A stretch of 64,000 nt of DNA from contig NC_090290.1 in assembly GCF_037392515.1 (NCBI RefSeq), positions 26,123,753-26,187,752 of the forward strand. The letters run 5' to 3'. Positions 23,560-34,797 of this stretch are shown here, piece after piece. Origin of the DNA: Haliotis asinina (Eukaryota > Mollusca > Gastropoda > Lepetellida > Haliotidae). Below the pieces are notes generated by a model. It saw only the letters and a program-made list of their open reading frames with translations, made no database searches and was not told the origin of the DNA. The stretch's first letter is position 1. Each line of letters begins with the position of its first letter. The translations under genes and the position numbers were made by a program.

Positions 23560-26500
23560 TTAGATTTTGAAGGCCAGTATACATTGTCCAAGGTACAGCT
23601 TGCTACAGTCAGTCCCACCGTGTTCTGCAGAAACCGGGACGGCCTCCAGCCCCAAGACGTGTACACAATACACTCGTGTGTAGAATGCTACTGGTACCTG
23701 TTTCTGGAAGCTGGCAAACTGAACGTGTCATGTGGGGGACTGTGCCTCAAGTCTTCCTCCAGCTCAATCGTAATGCCCCACCCAGACGACCACCACGCCA
23801 TGGACAGCGTGTGTGCGACGTTGTCGACGACTAACTGCACATGGTGGACTTCTTGCTGCAATGGCGCCACAGCGTGTTGCCGACAGCAACAGACACTCCG
23901 CCAGGTGCACGATGGCAGCTACTGCCCTATGACGTGGGACGGTTGGTCATGTGTTACCGAGACACCTGCTGGACATACAGCGGACATACAGTGTCCTAGC
24001 TTCATACCCTCGTCGGGCCCAGAAGGTGAGCTGAGTGTGACAGCACTGCATGGCGTCGCTGTATAGCACTCTACTTGTTGTATGTATTTATTACTAATAT
24101 ATATATATAACGCTCATGTTCACGCAACTTAGTATATGCTCCAGGCGCTGATACCAGATGAACGTTCACAGATGCCGGGTGGTGGGTTAGCATGGTGGTT
24201 AAAGTGCCGCTCGTCTAGCTGAAGACCCGGGTTCGATTCCCCTCAGTGTTACTACTTAGTGTCCATACAACAACTTCTACACATCTCTGGTAACTGGTTG
24301 TGTTCAGGGGGACTGTAGAGACTGAGACAACCAATCTGCTTTACTTAAAATATATATCATCAGTACAGTATACATGGGGTTGTTGTAGGGTGAAATAAAC
24401 TATTCTAAGTAAATTATATAACCCGTATGTGATATTTGTTTAAAGCTCGAGCACACAGGAAGTGCACATCTAACGGCACCTGGTGGCGGAAGCCAGCGAG
24501 CAACATGGAGTGGACAGATTACTCTACCTGCATAGAGCTTGACCTCAAGGTGAGTATAGGAACGTCTCGGCCTGTCCTGTATAGAACTCGATCTCAAGGT
24601 GAGTATAGGGATCTCTCGACCTGGCCTGTATAGAGCTTGCCCTCAAGGTGAGTATAGGGAAGTCTCGATCTGTCCTGTATATAACCCTACTTCAAAGTGA
24701 GTATGGAGACGTCTCGACCTGTCCTGTATAGAACTCGATCTAAAGGTGAGTATAGGGATCTCTCGACCTGGCCTGTATAGAGCTTGCCCTCAAGGTGAGT
24801 ATAGGGAAGTCTCGATCTGTCCTGTATATAACCCTACTTCAAAGTGAGTATGGAGACGTCTCGACCTGTCCTGTATAGAACTCGATCTAAAGGTGAGTAT
24901 AGGGATCTCTCGACCTGTCCTGTATAGAGCTTGCCCTCAATGTGAGTATAGGGAAGTCTCGATCTGTCCTGTATATAACCCTACTTCAAAGTGAGTATGG
25001 AGACGTCTCGACCTGTCCTGTATAGAGCTTAACCTCATGGTGAGTATATGGACATCTTGACCTATGTAGAAATGGAACATCAGAGCGCAAAACCTAAAGG
25101 TAAGTGAAGAGACCTGTGGCGTGAACTTAATTGTCTGTGCATGTACCAGTTCTGTTGTAGGGGGAGTCCGCCGCCCAGATCGTGGCCATCGTGTGTGACG
25201 CACTCAGCATCCTGTTTCTGATCCCCGCTATCGTCATATTCCAGGGATTCAGGTGAGCTGTAGCCATATTCCTGGTATTTAGGTGAGCTGTAGTCCTGTT
25301 CCTGGGAGTTAGGTGAGCTGTAGCCATATTCCAGGGATTTAGGTGAGCTGTAGTCATGTTCCTGGGAGTTAGGTGAGCTGTAGCCATCTTCCAGGGATTT
25401 AGGTGAGCTGTAGTCATGTTCAGCTGTAGTCATATTCCATGGATTCAGGTGAGCTGTAGCCATATTCCAGGGATTTAGGTGAGCTGTAGTCATGTTCCAG
25501 GGATTCAGGTGAGCTGTGGCCATATTCCAGGGATTTAGGTGAGCTGTAGTCATGTTCAGCTGTAGTCATATTCCATGGATTCAGGTGAGCTGTAGCCATA
25601 TTCCAGGGATTTAGGTGAGCTGTAGTCATGTTCCAGGGATTCAGGTGAGCTGTGGCCATATTCCTGGTATTTAGGTGAGCTGTAGTCATGTTCCTGGGAG
25701 TTAGGTGAGCTGTAGCCATATTCCAGGGATTTAGGTGAGCTGTAGTCATGTTCAGCTGTAGTCATATTCCATGGATTCAGGTGAGCTGTAGCCATATTCC
25801 AGGGATTTAGGTGAGCTGTAGTCATGTCTCAGGGATTTAGGTGAGCTGTAGTCATGTTCCAGAGATTTAGGTGAACTGTGACCATCTTCCAGGGATTTAG
25901 GTGAACTGTGACCATCTTCCAGGGATTTAGGTGAGCTATGACCATATTCCAGGGATTCAGGTGAGCTGTAATCATGTTCCTGGGATTCAGGTAAGCTGTC
26001 GCCATTCACCCTATTCTGGATCATACAGAATGTGCAATGTGATTATGGCACACACGCCCTTACGTAGGGTAACTAGATATTATGTCAGATCAGGTCGGTT
26101 CAACTGTAGCTGCTGTATGCCTGGAACCGGAGGGGTGGAGGCATCCATGGCAATACCCGACTATGTGTCATTGCAGACAACTGCGCTGCCACCGACACGT
26201 CAAGCTGCACACTAACCTGTTTGTGGCCCTACTGCTGACGTGCATCACATCGATGACCATGGAGAAGCTGGTGTACTACGACGGCTTATTCACAGAACAG
26301 AGCAACACGTTCCAGCAGACTCATCAGGTGAGCTGAAGAGCATGAGCAGCTCGTCCCATGTAGACGGTGAACTATCCTAGCTCATGTATAGCTCAACCTA
26401 GAACAAATTGCAATAATAGCTAACTCTTCTGTTTTGTATTCCCCATACCATATATTTAAACATAGCAAAAGTATAGGAATGTATATTGAGAGAAAGTTTA

Positions 26501-29500
26501 TTTTCCCCACCAAAACTTACGTGCATGTTTGCCCGTCCCATGAGCGATTGAATGAGTACACTACACAGAAGTATGTCACGTAGTAGGGCATTTAGCACAT
26601 GAATTCAGTGTTTAGTGCTTAATCAGTTAGATGATTTGAGATTAAAAACATCAAATTTAACATAAATACAAGTAATAAGAATATAATTCTGTTTACAACT
26701 AACTAGTTAATTAATATATAAAACAATAGGTTTTTTTGTATCCGTCACCGAAGGATTTCAAACTATAATTTCATTTTATGTATATTTCAAACACCAGACA
26801 GTGTGAAAATAAAAATAAGTATTTACCGTGTTTACTCTGTTACACGAACTTTAACAACTGTAATACGATTTTCAGAACAAAGTGGTACACAATATATATA
26901 TCTTGACAAGACAGGGTCCAATGATTGAATGGAATTATCTGTTTTTAAACAAACTTCAAATGATTCTAGGAAACCTTTTGCATTACTGGCTCTAAACTCC
27001 ATAAATAAACAGTGTTGTTAAAGGGACAATCCGAATGGAACAGCGTCGTTTTGTTAGGGGAAGTAACTCGTGTTTTGTGTGAAATATATTTCTACCAGTT
27101 CTTCACAGTATTTATAATAAGACGTACATATTGTTAGAACAGCCTCATGTACGACATCTAATTGTTCATTAAGATTGTTCTGTCTTATGCGGTAGCAAAG
27201 GAGGTTACTTTACAAGCTGAAATGATGCTTTGATAGAGCCTACACTTTGATAACTCTTCATGGGCTGATGGCCATCCGTTTTTTCGTATGAGATGTGCGC
27301 GATTTGGCATTACCAAAAACAACTTTTTCGAACAAAATTGTTTATCGTACTTTCCTATACTTTCGACACGTTAAAAATACACAACTTCCTTACATGTTCC
27401 AGCAGAAACGGTTTTTATTGCAATTTGTCCTCCCTCTTTTGAATGTATTACTATATATAGTTAACTGGGACCCGAACTGATAGCCATACGATTCAAACAC
27501 GCACAAGGGAGACAACTCTGCATAGCAAATTAGGTGTTCGTGCATGGCTAACCTCCCAGAGAGAGAGAGAGAGAGAGAGAGAATGTTCGGTGAATGTATG
27601 ACAGTGTACTGCGTGTGTGTCTGACAGTTCGGCGAATGTATAATGTCTTGTGTTTTTAACAGTATCTTTACTTTGGCCAGGTCAGCTGCCGGGTTCTGAA
27701 CGTCCTTGACCTCCTGTTCCACATGTTCCCCGTGTTTTGGATGCTATGTGAAAGCTTTTATCTCACATGGCTCATGATTCGGTCGTTCCATCAACTGACA
27801 TCCATCATCGGATTCTATGCAGTTGGCTGGGGTAGATATTAATGTACACAACAAATCGGTCTACATATGTGTTTTTGTTTGTTTGTTGTTTACCGTAGCA
27901 TTCAGCAATATTCCATCTCTATGGCGGCGGTCTGTACATAATCGAGTCTGGACCAGACAGTCAAGTGATCAACAGTATGAGCATCCATCTATGGATCTGG
28001 GTACGGTGACATGTGTCAACCAAGTCAGCGTGTCTGACCACCCGATCCTGTTAGTCGCTTCTTATGACAAGCATTGGTTGCTGAAGACCAGTTCTAACCC
28101 GAGTCATCACGGGTAGACTAATCAGTGTAACATTATAACCCTATGAAATGAATTTCCAGTATTTATTACAATGTACAGTAAACAACGACTATATGTTGCA
28201 GGGTTGCCAATAATAATCATCATAATCTACGTCATCTTGAAAACACAGATTGAAGCGGATAGGTAAGACGACGTCAGTAGCAGAAGTCCCTCAGGATGCC
28301 CGCACTTACACTCTAGAGTAACGCAATAGCAGGACGCGCTTATAGGGTGGACTGCATGACGCATTCAGCAACTGTAGGAAGTCTTGTAATACACACTGCA
28401 TCATGCAGTGGACGGATCATGTTACGTATTTGTGAAAAAGGCAGCTCATTCACAGACAACACAGTGTTAGACTGCACACTCAGTATCACACTGCATGCCG
28501 TGTCATAGGACACAGCATACCACACAGAAGAGTGAGTGAGTTTAGTTTTAGCAATATTCCAGCAATATCACAGCGGGAGACAACGGAAATGGGCTTCACA
28601 AATGTGGGGTATCGAACCCGGGTCTTAGGCACGACGACCCAGCTCTTTAACCACTAGGCTACCCCCACCGTCGCACACAGAGAAAGATACAGTGATCAAA
28701 GCAAGTATCGTGTGTAGGGCTTTGTGTATTGACTGTACTGAAACTTGTACTTCATACATTTTTAGCTGAGTGCTACTGTAACAATAAATGTATCACGTTT
28801 TCTCATCTAACTATTTTAAGGGAGGTCCGCTGTTTTCGGTGAAGTACTCTGTTTTAGGTGAGGTCCCCTGTTTAAGGTGAGTTCTCTTATTTTAGGTCAA
28901 GTCACCCTTTTCAGGCGAGGTCCCTATTTTAGGTGAGATCCCCTGTTTAAGGTGAGGTGCCCTGTTGTAGGTGAGGTCCGCTGTTTTAGGTGAAGTCTTC
29001 TGTTTCAGTTCCTGTTGGCTCACCAGCTCTCATGGCCTGGACTGGGTGATCTACGGACCATCGTTAGTGTGTATCGCTGTAAGTTTGGTGAAACACAAAC
29101 CACACTGTTCACACATCCACTTCTTTTTGATGAATGGTAACGAGAATATGCGTTCGCAAAATGTTCTTTTCATATCGTGGTCTCATATCATGGAATCCTG
29201 GAACGGACATAACCACCTTTGTAAATCCAAGAAACAATGCATCTTTTAACCAAAACACCACAATGCCACATTTTACGAAAGTGAGTGAGTGAGTTACGTT
29301 TTACGCCGCACTCAGTAATAGTCCAGCTGTATGGCGGGAGTATGTAGATATTCGAGCCTGGATCAACAGCATGAGCGTCCATCTACGCGACTGGAATACG
29401 ATAACTTGTGTCAACCAAGTTGACCACCCGATTCCCGCTAGTCGCCTCTTACGAGAAGCATGGGTTACCGAAGATCAGTTCTCATCCGGTCTTCACGGCA

Positions 29501-32349
29501 CCATGTTACTTAAGGTTACAATGCGACAGCGTGACCTTTTCTGACTCTCTGCGATACACGTCCGAAACATTGCATTGTTGTCCCATGTAAACTTTGTATG
29601 AAAATCGATAAGATACGAGACAATGCAAAATAATTTTCAAACTCGTATGTTTCTAATGCTAAAGTATCATTATCAATATGCGTTGCTTTTACCGAATGCT
29701 TCTTTAGAAATACTTCACGTCTTTTATTTCGGGCTCGTCAGCACAAACCCGTTACTGTGGCTTTGACAAAGTCAGTAAGCGTCTGGGGTATGCATTCTCC
29801 TGGGTAATCTGGGACACTCACTCACCCACTAGGTTTACAGTCCATGTCCAGAAACCGGTGTATTTTGACAACAGACACAAACTGTTTGTATTTCTGCTTA
29901 ATGTATTTCGGTCAGCAAGAATTTTAATTGTAAGCTATGGGTATGTTTGACCTGTGAGACCGAGTTGACAAACAGCATTGCATAGATAATATACCTTGTC
30001 AAGTACTTACAGGAGAGTTTTGAAACACAATTCTTATTCACAGCTGTCAAATATCTTCTTACAGATAAATCTGGTGCTATTTCTTATCATCCTTAAAACT
30101 CTTTTCACCCTTCGACGTCATCCGAGGGAACCAAGCAACTTCAGGTAAACCTGAGTTTCATGACACACCTGTTATAGGCAGGTGAACCCCCTCACGAGTG
30201 TTACATGATACACCTGTTGTAGGCATGTAAACCACCTCACCTGGGTTACACGACACACCTGTTGTAAGCAGGTAAACCACCTCACCTGTGATACATGACA
30301 CACTTTTTGTAGGCAGGTTAAACCCCTCCACCTTTATTTAATGGTGAGTGACTGATTAAGTTTAGCTTCACGCCGCACTCAGCAGTATTCCAGCTCTGTA
30401 GCGGCGGGCGCTATGTAAATGATCGAGCCTGGACCAGACAATCCTTTGATCAACAGCATGATGAACATCAGTGCAATATATCCTGAGTGGGGATATGATG
30501 ATATTCGCCAACCAAGTCAGGGAGCCTGACCACCCTGTAGTCGCCTCTTACGACAAGCATGGGTCACTGATGATCAATTCTAACCCGGATCTGTCTTAAA
30601 TGATGAACAATATGTTTGACAGAGGCAAGTAAACCCCTTACCCTGAACAATATGTCTATGAGATCCAGGTGAACGTCTTCACCTGTATTGAACACGTCTG
30701 ATAGAGACAGGGAAACCTTTTACCTGTGTTGAACAAAGGTTCTTATTTAGGCAGGTAAACCCCTTTCACCTGTCTTGAACAAAAGACTTATAGAGGAAGG
30801 TTAACGTTATCATCTGTGTTGAATGATGTATGTCTGACAAAGACAAGTAAATTAGTGTTCACCAGTGTACTTAGCTAGTGTTCAGAGTGCTTTGGTGAGT
30901 ATTGACAACAACCTGTTTACAGTGTGCGTGTAGTATAGAAGAGTGTATGTTTGATTGTTCTGAAGAGGTTCCACAACATGGTGTAACGTGTTTCCAGAAA
31001 GGCTGTGAAGGCGACCGTCATCCTCATCCCGTTGTTTGGCCTGCAACAGTTCTGCATCATCTACAGCCCTGCCGACAGCGCACCAGGCTTCATCGTCTAT
31101 AACATGGCACGTGCAATTATCGTCCATTCCCAAGTAAGTGAAGGTGTTTGTGCACGGCACTCGACATAAGACAAATGCGAGCTTACTTCCAAAGCAGTTG
31201 GTGTGCAGGGGTTGTGACAACTAAAAATATATAGATGAATCTTATTCCATCAGCAATATACACGTGAAAACGTGTAAAGCATATTTATTTTATTTAGAGG
31301 GTTCCTGTGACAAATATTGCATGTGACAAATATCCAATGAAACCTGTAAAGTATACGCTAAGAAATTAAATATGCACCCCCTGTATCTTCGCAATTGTAG
31401 TTTTGCAACACGTACATATAACATCTCGTGATGACCACAATTGAAAAACATGCTTTCCGGGCCCATATGATGCTTTTACTTTTATTAAACAACAACGTGA
31501 TTGGATTCCATGTTGGTTTTATGATAATAATTGCTCATTTTAAAAAGAAAAGAAAAAAACCACCCTTATCGTACTGTCTTAAACGATTCAAGGTCAATAC
31601 CGAATGTAACCTCTGTAACGGTATGACAGCCAGTACTCACAGCTGCTTCCAATTAGGCCACGTTCTGTACAGGAGTATCCCTTTGTTGCACAGGTACACC
31701 GATCATGCCCCAGATATGCTCAAAAGGGTTAAGATCGGGCCTCATTCTGACGTGAGATATGTCAGGGGATACTATGAGACAAAGTTGATGTTTTCAAGAA
31801 TCCCCGTTTCCTTCATTGACAGTTAGTTGTATGTAATCGAAAGCAAGTTATACAAAGTTCTGCTGGTTCCCAAACGAACTGCCATTTTGCTAATGACGTT
31901 AAATAATTAGCATCAACTCGAAGATATCAATAGCTAGGCTAACATTTGTTCTCCTTGTTTCCAGGGTTTGTTGGTGGCTCTCATATTCTGTTTCCTCAAC
32001 ACTGAGGTAAGTCATGGGTTCAGTAAAACTGCTTAACTAAAAAACGTTTTTGAAAAAATAACTTAGAATACCCCTTTTGTCATTCAGTTGAAGCTCATGA
32101 TGTGTCCACCAGGTTCATGGTCAAGTCAGCGGTGCCTGGAACAGATGGCAAAAACAGTCCCGGAAAACTTCACACAGGAGCACAGTCACCTTAACTTCCG
32201 CTTCCATGTCGTCCCAAAGAACATCGCTTCCAGAACTGGATGGTTTGGCAGTTGTCATGAAGAACCAGAACGGTCACGTAAAGAACAATGCTTTGACGTC
32301 AGATTCGAGTGTCTCTGGTCAGGCTTTGACACAATCAGCTCACGTCTAA
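23560..32349 (+). CDS. Secretin-family (class B1) G protein-coupled receptor, PDF/calcitonin-receptor-like; 5' exon missing
   Basis: Exons: 23560-24025, 24446-24549, 25161-25252, 26177-26327, 27681-27831, 28202-28262, 29009-29078, 30065-30144, 30998-31133, 31965-32006 and 32113-32349 (TAA at the end). All phases join, giving 529 residues. The hormone-binding domain shows YCPMTWDGWSCVTETPAG, CPSFIP, then RKCTSNGTWW and WTDYSTC. Helices follow in order: IVAIVCDALSILFLI (TM1), RCHRHVKLHTNLF (TM2), FWMLCESFYL (TM3), GWGLP (TM4), SSCWLTSSHG (ECL2), KAVKATVILIPLFG (TM6) and SQGLLVALIFCFLNTEV (TM7). These are class B signatures; such receptors bind peptide hormones and usually couple to Gs. Ahead of the hormone domain is a Cys-rich stretch, CVECYWYLF...NCTWWTSCCNGATACC, that I do not know from vertebrate members. 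The cytoplasmic tail is about 75 residues. The exact subtype is unresolved. Three of the ten introns begin with minisatellites. Confidence 0.92.
24181..24320 (+). repeat. tRNA-derived SINE (family C) in a receptor intron
   Basis: It has an A-box region GGGTTAGCATGGTGGTTAAA and a B box GGGTTCGATTCC. The body folds poorly as a tRNA (no matching acceptor stem seen) and the same head appears in reverse at 28530-28673, so it is a SINE and not a tRNA gene. Confidence 0.65.
24536..25105. repeat. 49-bp minisatellite that repeats a 5' splice site (receptor intron 2)
   Basis: The exon end GAGCTTGACCTCAAG and its donor GTGAGTATAGG are the first unit. CTCAAGGTGAG then recurs at 24593, 24642 and onward, each 49 bp, about 11-12 units to 25094. 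Three unit types (ending CTTGCCCTCAAG, CCCTACTTCAAAG and CTCGATCTAAAG) cycle in that order, making a 147-bp higher-order repeat about three times. Nearly every unit keeps a strong donor, AAGGTGAGTAT. Reading on past the true donor hits a stop after 27 codons. Confidence 0.93.
25232..26010. repeat. 30-bp minisatellite that repeats a 5' splice site (receptor intron 3)
   Basis: The end of the TM1 exon, CATATTCCAGGGATTCAG, plus its donor GTGAGCTGTAG is the first unit. About 25 more follow, mostly CATATTCCAGGGATTTAG then GTGAGCTGTAG, with CATGTTCCTGGGAGTTAG variants. Blocks of several units recur together (the CATGTTCAGCTGTAGTC junction occurs near 25427, 25553 and 25748), so larger segments have also duplicated. 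The long minus-strand open frames here are array artefacts. Confidence 0.94.
26011..27680. other. Receptor introns without arrays; (GA)n tract
   Basis: Apart from the TM2 exon (26177-26327), this is AT-rich intron. A GA tract lies at 27559-27582. Nothing else is recognised. Confidence 0.5.
27885..28114 (+). repeat. SINE family A copy in a receptor intron
   Basis: Order: TTCAGCAATATTCCATCTCT, ATCGAGTCTGGACCAGACAG, ACATGTGTCAACCAAGTCAG, CTGACCACCCGATCCTGTTA, TCACGGGT. It is close to full length. Confidence 0.88.
28530..28673 (-). repeat. tRNA-derived SINE (family C) in a receptor intron
   Basis: Minus strand: A box GGGTAGCCTAGTGGTTAAAG, then CGGGTTCGATACC (B box), then a tail GTGATATTGCTGGAATATTG ending in CTAAACTCACTCACT. 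The tail is shared with family A, so the two families share a 3' or 5' module. Confidence 0.8.
28812..29008. repeat. 19-bp minisatellite ending on a 3' splice site (receptor intron 6)
   Basis: About ten units like TGTTTTAGGTGAGGTCCCC run up to the exon at 29009. The real acceptor, CTGTTTCAG, is the start of the last unit. Each unit therefore offers a short pyrimidine tract plus AG (acceptor-like) directly followed by GTGAG (donor-like). Confidence 0.85.
29281..29498 (+). repeat. SINE family A copy in a receptor intron
   Basis: GTGAGTGAGTTACGTTTTAC, GCCGCACTCAGTAATAGTCC and GCATGAGCGTCCATCTACGC are followed by GTGTCAACCAAGTTGACCAC and CTTCACGG. Confidence 0.85.
30140..30850. repeat. 45-bp minisatellite that repeats a 5' splice site, split by a SINE (receptor intron 8)
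   Basis: The donor TTCAGGTAAACC ends the TM5 exon. CAGGTGAACC, CATGTAAACC, CAGGTAAACC and CAGGTTAAACC follow at 30179, 30224, 30269 and 30314. The array is interrupted at 30344-30592 by a SINE. It resumes with CAAGTAAACC, CAGGTGAACG, CAGGTAAACC and so on to about 30850. Units after the SINE have a different filler (TGAACAATATGTCTATGAGA) from those before it. Confidence 0.85.
30344..30592 (+). mobile_element. SINE family A copy inserted in the splice-site array
   Basis: GTGAGTGACTGATTAAGTTT, CACGCCGCACTCAGCAGTAT, GATCGAGCCTGGACCAGACA and CCAACCAAGTCAGGGAGCCT give a near full-length copy. Array units lie on both sides, so the SINE landed after the array had formed. Confidence 0.85.
31560..31760 (-). 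mobile_element. Tc1-like DNA transposon fragment (transposase C-terminus)
   Basis: Minus strand reads RPDLNPFEHIWGMIGVPVQQ, then a broken piece corresponding to the usual P.N..EL..A. This is the Tc1 motif around the last catalytic residue (PDLNPIEH.WD in the family; the E is present here). It sits in receptor intron 9. The rest of the element is absent. Confidence 0.8.
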
Positions 32350-32563
32350 GTTCAGGACGCAAGTTAGTGCGATGTGTTACGCTACATGCAGTACCTTCTG
32401 CTGACATCGTTGGCGCACTGGCCTTTGCACTGATCCAGGCTGGCAGTGTGTTCGGAAAGTTCACACATTGAAAGCAAAAACTATTCTTGATTGTCAATGC
32501 CGCTATTCTGTGTTATCAGCAAACATGAAGCACATGTGTCATGCACGGATATATAGTTGGTCT

Positions 32564-32569
32564 AATAAA
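32564..32569 (+). terminator. Polyadenylation signal of the class B receptor
   Basis: AATAAA about 215 bp after the stop codon, in TCTAATAAAGCTG context. Confidence 0.65.
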
Positions 32570-32589
32570 GCTGTTTAAAACGTTATTAT

Positions 32590-33384
32590 TGTCGGCTTCT
32601 TTCCTCAACTGTTGCTCATTACATCTGTGGCATCCTTTCATCAAAACACAGCAGCAGTAGTATAGGGAATGGGGGTTCTAATTCGCACAGCCAAATTGCC
32701 TGTAATTTTGCAGGGAAAACCAGGGTACACCCACATCTAGTACTAATTATACGACTACTTTTCATCTACATCATCTAGAGGCCTCTAAGCTTTGATGGAG
32801 ACAACTCAACATGTAAGTGTGGTGCAACTGACCATACCGTAGGAGGCAAGCAATGTGTTTTATGGAAAAATAAAGACATAGTCTACACACCTCAGGAACG
32901 TCTCCCACTTGAGGTTCCAAAATGCCTAATCATACATACGTTTATCCAAAATTTAGATAATTTATATGATGGGGCCTGTGCTGGATGGAGCCTACGGTAT
33001 ACAAAACTCATTAGAAATTTAGCAAAGAATTGCACATGTAAGAATGACCAATGTATTTTCAGGGCGAAAGTGTGTGCTTTCAGTAGTTTCAGACCAATAG
33101 TTTCAGACTGTGACGTGGCTCACTGTGTAATGCTGGACTGGTGACACACACCCCAATCACACATAAGATATGAAATTTATTTAAAAATCATTTAAATATA
33201 AACAGTCAGAAATATGGTTTTCCACTCCTGAATGGCATTTTGATCCTGACCATTATTATTATTGGAACACATTCAAAGAGTTTCAGTTCTATTACAACAT
33301 AGACTGGTTGTAGAAAATGATGCACCGAAAGAAATGATCTCTCCAGCCCATAAACTCCTCCCCTCCCACACTTTGGTAGAAGTC
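32590..33384. other. Intergenic; weak coding-like tract at 32790-33110
   Basis: At 32790-33110 a plus-strand frame with interruptions includes CVLWKNKDIVYTPQERLPLE and IIHTFIQNLDNLYDGAC. It looks protein-like but I cannot name it. It may belong to the retroelement remnant that follows. Confidence 0.3.
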
Positions 33385-33640
33385 TCACTGGAACTGCATC
33401 TTCTTATCTATCTGAACTTCTAACAGTATACATGCCTTCCCGATCTCTCCGCTTAAAAGATAGGAAGTTGCTTGTTGTTCCCCAAGTCAAGACAGTGATG
33501 TACAGAAACAGGTCTTTTGTCCATGCAGGATCAATAGCCTGGAACAGTCTTCCGCACAGCCTCAGACTGTTGTGACTTTCATATCCTCAAGTCTAACCTA
33601 AAAACACAGGTGTTCAAGATAGTATGTGAACTATAGCTTT
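33385..33640 (+). mobile_element. LINE 3' fragment (end of reverse-transcriptase ORF)
   Basis: It reads SYLSELLTVYMPSRSLRLKD, KLLVVPQVKTV, RSFVHAGSIAWNSLPHSLRL and, after a frame change, FHILKSNLKTQVFK. The run YLS.LL..Y.P.R.LRS, then GP..WN.LP..LR, then FK..LKT.LF is the typical carboxy end of CR1/Rex1-like and jockey-like LINE polymerases. Only this tail remains. Confidence 0.75.
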
Positions 33641-34196
33641 TTCCTTTAATACCATCTGTTTTCAGCGCTCTGAGCATGCTTACAAATATGCTATTCTTCT
33701 TCTTATCATTATTAAGTCATGTGGCATTCCTTCAGTTTTGAACTGAACAGGGTACGTCTCACATGTATTGTATATATCATGTTATGGTGTCATGTCTAAC
33801 TTCTGGAGTCCAAGCAGCATGTTTCACACTTTTTTGCAATTTTAATGAGTATGTGCCAGTGATCTGGGGTTTTTTTTTCGACACTGATCTACTGCATAAT
33901 GTGTTAAATTTTTTTAATCGGTATTTTTAAATGTGGTTAAGTTTCTTTTGACATCAGTTTATCACAATATTGAAACTGATTCTCAATGGCTCGTCATGAC
34001 TGGTTGCCACCATTTTGTTAGAAGCTTTAGCAAGGTGATAGGGTCTAGTTTATCAAGGGAGAAAGTGAATGGTCAAAGACAGTTAACTCCTTTGCCTTGG
34101 TGAGATAATCAGTCACAGGAAAAAGTGTCTGTCAAATAATTCATATTTTGGGTCTGAAACAACAATATATCTCATCAGGACATAAACAAAACACAC

Positions 34197-34202
34197 TTTA
34201 TT
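34197..34202 (-). terminator. Polyadenylation signal of CISD3
   Basis: AATAAA on the minus strand, about 600 bp beyond the CISD3 stop. The stretch between (34203-34797) would be the 3' UTR. Confidence 0.5.
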
Positions 34203-34797
34203 CATTACATATCACTCATTCTAACAAGACCCTCTTATATGGCATTAATAAGCTGAATCAACAACACACACAATTATGTCATTTCAAGACTCATATACCT
34301 TAGACCAAATCTGAAATATTACATAGATATTTAGATAATTATGTAACCATGACAACTGGACGCATGACATTTCTGTGTCACATAGCTGAAGGTATCCTCC
34401 GTGACATCATGCATCATATCTCCCTGACTGACCTGAGTACATCGAGTATATCATATCACATGGCTTCTCTGGGTCACACTTAGTTCACTTACATATGAGA
34501 CACCAAGCCTCTTTAATAATATGTATATTTGTAACCATCTGACTACATACATACCACAACCTTCCAGCCACTGTCACGTGTTATAAGATTTCAATCAGAA
34601 TTATCTTTGACAATATTACCACACCATCCACTTGCCACAGTCACTGCAGAAAACAGTAACCATAGCTCTGAAACATGAGCAACTTAATGTCTTATTAACT
34701 TGATATGAACTACATTGATATCACTGCTTGGCTTCATGAAATGACACATGCATGCTATACGTTTCTTAATGCAGTAACCATGGTAACTCAACAAGTC

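Noticed and set aside
24186-24250. Possible tRNA gene (A and B boxes present)
   Set aside because: No credible acceptor stem and anticodon stem; the same sequence heads a dispersed SINE at 28530-28673.
25080-26024. Minus-strand frames of repeated TTAHLNPWNMATAH type
   Set aside because: The 30-bp period is a multiple of three, which keeps frames open. The plus strand here is receptor intron with well-supported exons on either side.
32088-32471. 127-codon open frame overlapping the receptor's last exon
   Set aside because: It is an out-of-frame shadow; the receptor frame starts after the AG at 32112 and ends at 32349, in phase with the TM7 exon.
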